This document shows positions 1 to 4,564 of a DNA stretch of 14,308 nucleotides, in pieces. The DNA comes from JAXHTH01 sp034211115. Its GTDB lineage: Bacteria; Planctomycetota; Phycisphaerae; Phycisphaerales; SM1A02. Below the pieces are notes generated by a model. The model was not told where the DNA came from. It ran no database searches and saw nothing but the letters and a program-made list of their open reading frames with translations. Position numbers and translations under genes: made by a program. How positions within the stretch are numbered: position 1 is the stretch's first letter; the number at the start of each line of letters is the position of its first letter. The stretch spans positions 1 through 14,308 of the forward strand of contig JAXHTH010000353.1 of assembly GCA_034211115.1 (NCBI GenBank), given 5' to 3'.

Positions 1-346
1 GCTGGGCGACGGTCCGGCATGTCTCGCCGATTTCCCGTTGCCGACGGAGCATTCGCGGCGGCTCACGGCGGTGAAGCTGGCCGGCGCGTTCGCCGAGCAC
101 GTCGATCTGACGATCGTCCTTCCCGAGGGGAAGGAGGCGCTGTTCGTGCCCGCCTCGATGCCCGCAGTGAGCGGACCGTGGGGCGACATCAAGCAGACTG
201 TGACGCAGGACGGCTCGGAGGTTCATCTTCAGCGCGAGATCCGCGTGACGACCGACCGCATCGCCCCGGCCGATTTCGCGCCGCTGCGCGAGGCGGTCAA
301 CGCGCTGCGCGCGCCCGGCTGCCGGCACCTGGCGTACGGAACGTAA
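1..346 (+). CDS. C-terminal fragment, probable DUF3857/transglutaminase-type protein
   Basis: The reading frame is open from base 2 to a TAA at 344-346, so this is the last 114 residues of a gene that begins before the window. The visible part has no catalytic residues. It reads as a beta-rich C-terminal domain (VDLTIVLPEGKEALFVP, then alternating hydrophobic strands) and ends in a short helix with the pattern 'REIRVTTDRIAPADFAPLREAVNAL'. That ending resembles the tail domain of bacterial DUF3857/transglutaminase-like proteins, where strands ending in a basic pair are followed by 'I-x-P-x-D-[FY]-x-x-L-R'. The resemblance is from memory and could be wrong. The gene converges on the corrinoid operon, with a hairpin-filled gap of 154 bases between them. 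The coding frame is confident; the family name is only moderately so. Confidence 0.6.
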   Translation, partial: LGDGPACLADFPLPTEHSRRLTAVKLAGAFAEHVDLTIVLPEGKEALFVPASMPAVSGPWGDIKQTVTQDGSEVHLQREIRVTTDRIAPADFAPLREAVNALRAPGCRHLAYGT

Positions 347-500
347 CGGCCTGAAGCAATGGTGGCACGGGCGTCTCGCCCGTGCGGAGAAGGCGGACGG
401 CCGGGACGGCCGTCCCACCTTCAAGTGTGTGGCACGACGCTCCGCTGGTGGCACGACGCTCCGCTGGTGGCACGACGCTCCGCGTCGTGCGCAAACCCGG
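347..500. repeat. Convergent intergenic region made of hairpin repeats
   Basis: This gap between two converging genes is almost wholly repetitive. It holds three perfect inverted repeats of 21 bases: 365-385 (9-bp stem, loop TCT), 395-415 (8-bp stem, 5-base loop) and 470-490 (9-bp stem, loop TCC). A 19-bp tandem unit, TGGCACGACGCTCCGCTGG, occurs at 430-448 and 449-467 and begins again at 468. The first and last hairpins share a layout (GCACG...CGTGC), so they look like members of one family. GTGGCACGGGC-type repeats of this kind are common between genes in planctomycetes and verrucomicrobia. None is followed by a T run, so a terminator role for either flanking gene is possible but unproven. 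Confidence 0.75.
470..490. terminator. Perfect 9-bp hairpin beyond the corrinoid operon
   Basis: GCACGACGC, loop TCC, GCGTCGTGC. It lies 10 bases past the last stop codon of the minus-strand operon and could act on converging transcripts from both sides. It lacks a U tract and is also the end of the 19-bp tandem repeat, so its presence may be due to the repeat rather than to termination. Confidence 0.35.
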
Positions 501-1388
501 TCAGTTCAGCGCATCGACCGCGCGCCGCAGCGCCCGTATGTGCTCCGGTGTCGTTCCGCAGCAGCCCCCGACGATGGACACGCCGGCCTCGATGAGCCGC
601 CGGGCCTGCTCCGCCATGAACTGCGGCGATTCGCTGTAGACGAGCCGCCCGTCCTTCGTCTCCGGCAGGCCCGCGTTGGGCTGGATGAGCAGCGGATGAT
701 CGCAGCAGGCACGGAAAAGCTCCGCGATCTCGACCATCGGTTCGCTGCCGTTGCCGCAGTTGGAGCCGACCACATCCGCCCCGGCCTCGATGAGTTCGCC
801 CGCGGCCTGCTCGACGGTGACGCCCATGATCGTGTAATACCCGCGCGGCGTCGGGTCGAAGGTCATCGTCGCCATCACCGGGACATCGGCGCGCACGTCC
901 TTCGCGGCCCTGATGGCCAGCGCGGCTTCCCTCGGATCGGTCATCGTCTCGACACAGATGACATCAACGCCCGTGCCGATCAGCGCTTCCATCTGCCGCC
1001 GGGACGATTCGTACATCTCATCGGGCTCTGTGTCGCCGTAGGGCGTGAGCATTCTTCCGCTGGGGCCGCACGATCCGGAGACGAGCGCGCGGTCGCCGAC
1101 GATGCTGCGCACGGCGTCCGCCGCGGCGCGGTTGATCTCCTCGGCCCGATCGTCCAGGTCGTACGTGGCGAGCTTGAGCGGGGATCCGCCGAAGGTGTTC
1201 GTCTGGATGATGTCGGCTCCCGCCTCGAGATAAAGGCGTGCGATCTCTTCGAGGACCTCCGGCCGCGTCCGATTGATCGATTCCGGCGGCGTGCCGGTCT
1301 CGAGCCCGTGCTCGAGAAGCATGGTGCCCATCGCGCCGTCGGCGACGAGGATGGCTCCGTCTTTGAGCCGTTCAGGAAGCGGCTTCAT
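501..1388 (-). CDS. Homocysteine S-methyltransferase domain protein (MetH N-terminal module)
   Basis: This 295-residue protein is a single homocysteine-binding TIM-barrel domain of the MetH/BHMT family. Visible hallmarks are DGAMGTML (residues 17-24), TNTFGG (63-68), GSNCGNG with zinc ligand Cys211, and GGCCGTTPEHI with zinc ligands Cys276 and Cys277. The zinc site binds homocysteine thiolate, which takes a methyl group to give methionine. The length matches the isolated domain. There is no pterin-binding, cobalamin or activation domain in the chain; the last two are encoded just upstream as separate proteins. The ATG at 1388 overlaps the corrinoid gene by 17 bases and has only a weak ribosome site, which suggests translational coupling. 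The likely methyl donor is the methyl-cob(III)alamin protein of the same operon. A different thiol acceptor cannot be excluded. Confidence 0.93.
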   Translation of the reverse strand: MKPLPERLKDGAILVADGAMGTMLLEHGLETGTPPESINRTRPEVLEEIARLYLEAGADIIQTNTFGGSPLKLATYDLDDRAEEINRAAADAVRSIVGDRALVSGSCGPSGRMLTPYGDTEPDEMYESSRRQMEALIGTGVDVICVETMTDPREAALAIRAAKDVRADVPVMATMTFDPTPRGYYTIMGVTVEQAAGELIEAGADVVGSNCGNGSEPMVEIAELFRACCDHPLLIQPNAGLPETKDGRLVYSESPQFMAEQARRLIEAGVSIVGGCCGTTPEHIRALRRAVDALN

Positions 1389-2028
1389 GTCCGGTCTCGC
1401 GCAACAGGGTTCGGGCGAGATCGACCGCGTTGGCCGAATCGTAGCCGTACGCGTCGGCGCCGATGCGCCGGGCGAACTCCTCGGAGACGGGCGCGCCGCC
1501 GATGATGATCTTCACCCTCCCGGAAAGTCCCTCTTCACGGACGAGATCGACGACCTGCGCCATCCCGGACATGGTCGTGGTGAGCAGGGCGGACAGGCCG
1601 ATGAGTCGCGCCCGATGCTCGCGTGCCGCCTCGACGAAGCGTTGCGGCGCGACGTCGTTGCCCAGGTCGATGACGTCAAACCCCGCGCCGCGGAGCATGA
1701 TGCCCACGAGGTTCTTGCCGATGTCGTGCAGATCGCCCTGGATGGTTCCGATGACGATGGTGCCGAGGCTGGGGACGCCGTCGCGGATGAGCAGCGGTTT
1801 CAACCGTTCCATCCCCGCGTACATGGCCTTCGCGGCCATGAGCACATCCGGCAGGAAGATCTCGTGCGCCTTGAACCGGTCGCCGATGACGGTCATCCCC
1901 GCAATGAGGCCCTCGTTGAGAATGCGCTGCGGGGTGAGATCCTCGTCGATCGCCTGCTGCGTCAGCGCTCCGACGCGCTCGTCGTCGCCTTCGATGAGCT
2001 TGTTTGAGAGCTCGGCAAGCGTGTCCAC
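1372..2028 (-). CDS. Corrinoid (cobalamin-binding) methyl-carrier protein, MtxC type
   Basis: This protein of about 218 residues has the two-domain build of MtbC/MttC-type corrinoid proteins and of the MetH cobalamin module. A helical cap (about residues 1-85, with the pattern 'GDRFKAHEIFLPDVLMAAKAM') is followed by a Rossmann-like B12 domain. Counting from the upstream ATG, the D-x-H-x-x-G signature is DLHDIG at 101-106, with His103 as the lower cobalt ligand. SALLTTTM (148-155) and GGAPV plus GADAYGYDSANAV (179-204) line the nucleotide tail pocket. It should carry the methyl group between the MttB-like enzyme and the homocysteine enzyme. I set the start at GTG 2028 because GGAGG (2035-2039) lies 6 bases upstream of it. 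The ATG at 2034 touches that GGAGG with no spacing; it is the alternative and adds two residues. Confidence 0.93.
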   Translation of the reverse strand: MDTLAELSNKLIEGDDERVGALTQQAIDEDLTPQRILNEGLIAGMTVIGDRFKAHEIFLPDVLMAAKAMYAGMERLKPLLIRDGVPSLGTIVIGTIQGDLHDIGKNLVGIMLRGAGFDVIDLGNDVAPQRFVEAAREHRARLIGLSALLTTTMSGMAQVVDLVREEGLSGRVKIIIGGAPVSEEFARRIGADAYGYDSANAVDLARTLLRETGHEAAS

Positions 2029-2034
2029 TTCCAT

Positions 2035-2039
2035 CCTCC
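2035..2039 (-). promoter_or_regulatory. Ribosome binding site that favours a GTG start
   Basis: On the minus strand GGAGG runs directly into an ATG (2034) and is followed 6 bases later by an in-frame GTG (2028). Normal Shine-Dalgarno spacing fits only the GTG, so the corrinoid protein probably starts two codons later than a longest-ORF call would give. Confidence 0.55.
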
Positions 2040-2064
2040 GTCAAGGTGAGGTTCGGCGCGCTGT

Positions 2065-2775
2065 TCACGCGAGCAGCGTGGGAACGCGCTGGCGGCAGTT
2101 GTGTGTCTCACACTGCCCGCAGAACGGATAGGTATCCGGGAACTCGTGAATCTCCGGCGGGCCCGCGATGACCACCGCCGATACCGATTTCAGCGGCTCC
2201 ATGAGAAAACTCTCGCGCAGCGTGAGCCCGATGCGCTCCGGGCGCAGATACTCGAAGAGCTTGCGCTGGCCGCTGACGTGCCAGCCGCAGTAGCCGGGGC
2301 TGTAGCGCAGCACGCCGGTGGCGGCGTCCGCTTCGCCGCGCTCGGCGAGGCGCCGGCAGAAACGATCCTGCATGACCCGGGCGAGGTTGTCGGCGGCGAC
2401 GGAGGCGGCGGCGTCGAGCATCACCCCCACCGCGAGATCGCCGGACTTGAACCGGTCGGTGATCTCGCCGCTCACCCCCGCCCCGAGTGTGGCGGCGAAG
2501 ACGGCGAGATGATCGGCGCGGGGAAAGATGTCGCCCACCGGCGTCCGCGGCTCGTTCTCCCCCTCGCCCTCGTAGACCTCTGCGAATCTCTCGATCGAGA
2601 TGTCCGCGAGAATGCCGACGGGTTCGGCGATCTCGCCGAGCAGGTCGATGGCGGTGGTGTAGATCGCGCCGATCGGGGCCGGCATCGTGCGTCCCGCGGG
2701 GATTCCCTGCTGAGCGTAGACCTCTTCGCGCGTCGGCGCGATGTCGCAGAACGGAACCTCGATGATCTCGCTCAT
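2065..2775 (-). CDS. Stand-alone MetH-type activation domain protein with C-terminal Cys motif
   Basis: This 236-residue protein resembles the C-terminal activation domain of B12-dependent methionine synthase, which binds S-adenosylmethionine and rescues oxidised cob(II)alamin by reductive methylation. The key match is RYSPGYCGWHVSGQ (157-170), the counterpart of the MetH 'R-P-x-P-G-Y-P' SAM loop, followed by GLTLRESFLMEPLKSVSAVV (183-202), the counterpart of 'G-[IM]-x-L-T-E-S-F-A-M-x-P-x-x-S-V-S'. The tail adds C-x-x-C-x4-C (Cys219, 222, 227), which MetH lacks; it could bind a metal or an Fe-S cluster. Its ATG shares four bases (ATGA) with the stop of the MttB-like gene and has no clear ribosome site, so translation is probably coupled. 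It likely reactivates the neighbouring corrinoid protein, filling the role RamA-type activators play elsewhere. The electron donor is not visible here. Confidence 0.82.
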   Translation of the reverse strand: MSEIIEVPFCDIAPTREEVYAQQGIPAGRTMPAPIGAIYTTAIDLLGEIAEPVGILADISIERFAEVYEGEGENEPRTPVGDIFPRADHLAVFAATLGAGVSGEITDRFKSGDLAVGVMLDAAASVAADNLARVMQDRFCRRLAERGEADAATGVLRYSPGYCGWHVSGQRKLFEYLRPERIGLTLRESFLMEPLKSVSAVVIAGPPEIHEFPDTYPFCGQCETHNCRQRVPTLLA

Positions 2776-4232
2776 GATTCGTGATCCGGCAGGCGATCCA
2801 TGCCGTGGCGGCGGGCCTCGGCCGCCATGCGCTCCGTCAGTTGTCTCTTCACGTCGTCATCCAGTCCCGACGGTTGCGCTTCATTGATGAGACGTCTCAC
2901 TTCCCGATGCGCGCGCTCGCCCAGGCTCAGCCCGCCTTCCTCGCGCCACCGCGAGCGCTGGGCGCGATCGATGACCGGCCCGGGCATGAAGTGTTCTGCC
3001 TTCAGATGTTGACGCGTATGCGCCGAGATCAGCAGATGCTGCTCGTTGAGCAGCTCCTCGAAGTGCGGTCGGGCGGGGAAGTCATCACGCGGCTCGATGC
3101 CGCGCGCCAGCCGCAGGGCCATCCCGCAGACTTCGTTGTCGAGCACCAGCGCTTCCAGGCTCAGGCAGCTTTCGAAGTCGAGCATGCCGGGCCCGGAGAC
3201 GTTGTTGATCCCGGCGAGGGCGGCAAGGGTGGCGCCCATCGCCGCCTCGAGCCCCGCCTGCGCGTCAAGCTGCTTGGCGTCGCTGAGGCTGATATACGCC
3301 TGCGTGGGCAGGCCCAGGTGCCGGCCGATCTCCGCGCAGGCGCAATCGATCATCATCGTCTCGATCGCGCCCATCGGCGTCGTCTCGTAGCGGACGTCGA
3401 AGATGGCCGGCGACCCGCCGTAGAGCATCGGCGCGCCGGGCCGGGCGCACTGGCTGATCACGATCCCGCTCAGCGTTTCCGCCGTGTGCTGGATGAGCGT
3501 GCCCACCAGGGTCACCGGCGCGACGAACCCGGACAGCGGCATCGAGATGAACTCGACCGGGATCGAATGCTCGGCGCAGTCGATGACGTTCTGCGACGTC
3601 ACCTCGCTCCACTTCAGCGGGGCCGTCGGGCAGCAGGAGAAGATCGTCAGCGGCATCTCCCGCAGCGCTTCTTCCGTGCCGCGCACGGCGAGCTGGAGAT
3701 CCTTCATGATCCCGAACGCCTCGATCGTGAAGGCGCCGGTGACGACCGGCTTTTCGCCCTGCAGCAGGCTCAGATAGAGGCGGTAACTGTCGGAGATCTT
3801 CTCGGGCACATCGCCGGGGATGAAGGCCGTGCTCTGGGAGGCGATGTGTTCCAGCCCGCCGACGAGGCGGGCGTAATCGACGTAGTCGCGCGTCGTCGGC
3901 GTGCGCAGCGCGCCGGTCTCGTGGTCGAGAATGTGGATCGCCGCCGATCCGGGCGTGAAGTGCACGTTTCGTTCGCGCAGATCGAGCGCCGGCCGGCCGA
4001 GCGCATCGTGAACCGTGAACGAGCCCGGCGCCGCGCGGAGGGCCTTGTCGATCAGATCATCGTTGATGCGTGCCCGTCTGGTTTCACCGTCGACGACCGC
4101 CCCGTGGTCGGCGAGCCGGGCGAGGACGCGATCGTTGTGAATCTCCACCCCCGGCGAATCGAGTATCGATCGCGCTTCGGCGATGATCTTCTCCTTCAGT
4201 TCCTGGTCGAGCAACTCGATGCGAGGTCTCAT
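2772..4232 (-). CDS. MttB-superfamily (trimethylamine:corrinoid-type) methyltransferase, non-pyrrolysine
   Basis: This 486-residue protein has the usual length for the MttB family (TIM-barrel methyltransferases that move a methyl group from an amine to Co(I) corrinoid). Family-like stretches are CCPTAPLKWSE (200-210), YGGSPAIFDVRYETTPMG (271-288), the conserved SDAKQLDAQAGLEAAMG (317-333) and the SGPGMLDFESCLSLEALVLD region (346-365). The frame contains no internal stop of any kind, so there is no UAG-encoded pyrrolysine. It therefore belongs with the large non-Pyl branch, whose studied members demethylate quaternary amines such as glycine betaine, proline betaine or carnitine. The exact substrate cannot be read from the sequence. 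I chose ATG 4232 because GGGAGG lies 6 bases upstream; a longer frame to 4301 would add 23 Arg-rich residues across the promoter. It is the first gene of the operon. Confidence 0.92.
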   Translation of the reverse strand: MRPRIELLDQELKEKIIAEARSILDSPGVEIHNDRVLARLADHGAVVDGETRRARINDDLIDKALRAAPGSFTVHDALGRPALDLRERNVHFTPGSAAIHILDHETGALRTPTTRDYVDYARLVGGLEHIASQSTAFIPGDVPEKISDSYRLYLSLLQGEKPVVTGAFTIEAFGIMKDLQLAVRGTEEALREMPLTIFSCCPTAPLKWSEVTSQNVIDCAEHSIPVEFISMPLSGFVAPVTLVGTLIQHTAETLSGIVISQCARPGAPMLYGGSPAIFDVRYETTPMGAIETMMIDCACAEIGRHLGLPTQAYISLSDAKQLDAQAGLEAAMGATLAALAGINNVSGPGMLDFESCLSLEALVLDNEVCGMALRLARGIEPRDDFPARPHFEELLNEQHLLISAHTRQHLKAEHFMPGPVIDRAQRSRWREEGGLSLGERAHREVRRLINEAQPSGLDDDVKRQLTERMAAEARRHGMDRLPDHES

Positions 4233-4265
4233 TCCGATCCTCCCGCCGGCGGCAGCGCGGCGGCG

Positions 4266-4271
4266 ATCATA
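4266..4271 (-). promoter_or_regulatory. Candidate -10 box of the corrinoid operon
   Basis: TATGAT on the minus strand, preceded by CTTGTGG. It would start a transcript about 25-30 bases ahead of the MttB-like ATG. No good -35 is present; the place where one would lie is occupied by the palindrome at 4284-4299, as expected for a promoter that relies on, or is controlled by, a regulator. Confidence 0.45.
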
Positions 4272-4283
4272 CCACAAGCCGGC

Positions 4284-4299
4284 GAGGCGTCGACGCCTC
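4284..4299. promoter_or_regulatory. 16-bp perfect palindrome, candidate operator
   Basis: GAGGCGTCGACGCCTC is a perfect two-fold palindrome sitting over the -35 position of the operon promoter (about 12 bases upstream of the -10). This is a typical place for an activator or repressor dimer. No regulator gene is encoded nearby, and the site occurs once, so operator function is an inference. Confidence 0.4.
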
Positions 4300-4405
4300 A
4301 CCGTCCCTGCGGACGGGGCGGTGAGTTCTTCGGTGCGACGAGCCGATGACGAGCGAGCGGCCCGGAATCCCGGCGGGACGGCTCCGGCATTGCCGGGTTC
4401 ATCTT

Positions 4406-4425
4406 CGGCCGGGCTGACCCGGCCG
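4406..4425. other. GC-rich 8-bp hairpin in divergent gap
   Basis: CGGCCGGG, loop CTGA, CCCGGCCG. It lies among other CCGG-bounded short inverted repeats between 4360 and 4440. There is no T run on either side. It could separate the two divergent transcription units, but no function can be assigned. Confidence 0.4.
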
Positions 4426-4456
4426 GCCTTACCGGACGGGAATCATCGGATTATCG

Positions 4457-4485
4457 TTTGGCCGGCCCCCGTCCTGCACTATAGT
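4457..4485 (+). promoter_or_regulatory. Candidate sigma-70-like promoter of the beta-helix gene
   Basis: TTTGGC (4457-4462), a 17-base spacer, then TATAGT (4480-4485). Transcription would start near 4492, giving a leader of about 73 bases that begins with the 4496-4529 hairpin. The -10 is a good match and the -35 is weak. Confidence 0.45.
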
Positions 4486-4495
4486 TGCCTTTGGA

Positions 4496-4529
4496 CGCCT
4501 CGCCCGGATCACGCCGCCGGGCGAAGGCG
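4496..4529 (+). other. 5'-UTR stem-loop of the beta-helix gene
   Basis: CGCCTCGCCCGG (4496-4507) pairs with CCGGGCGAAGGCG (4517-4529) through 12 base pairs with one bulged A around a 9-base loop. It would form at the very 5' end of the predicted transcript, 23 bases before the AGGAGG ribosome site. It could protect the mRNA from decay or tune translation. Confidence 0.45.
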
Positions 4530-4564
4530 AGAGTCCGGGCGCGCGGCACGCAGGAGGCTGATGG

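Larger units (their letters stand above)
4233..4564. promoter_or_regulatory. Divergent promoter region between corrinoid operon and beta-helix gene
   Basis: This gap has no convincing gene and feeds transcription in both directions. From left to right it holds a -10-like TATGAT for the operon (minus strand, 4266-4271), a 16-bp perfect palindrome (4284-4299), a small CCGTCC/GGACGG hairpin (4301-4316), a GC-rich stretch of CCGG-bounded inverted repeats including an 8-bp stem at 4406-4425, a forward promoter candidate ending in TATAGT (4480-4485) and a long 5'-UTR hairpin (4496-4529). Confidence 0.6.

Noticed and set aside
430..490. Possible CRISPR array
   Set aside because: The 19-bp units are directly adjacent with no spacers, and there are fewer than three full copies; there are no cas genes.
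429..1505. 358-residue open frame on the + strand
   Set aside because: It starts in the tandem repeat and runs antisense to the homocysteine methyltransferase gene, whose zinc motifs settle the true strand.
2772..4232. Pyrrolysine or selenocysteine recoding in the MttB-like gene
   Set aside because: The frame has no internal stop codon at all, so no recoding is needed.
2781..4349. 522-residue open frame on the + strand
   Set aside because: It is antisense to the MttB-like gene, has no ribosome site, and its Arg/Asp/His-rich translation has no recognisable family; it is a by-product of high GC.
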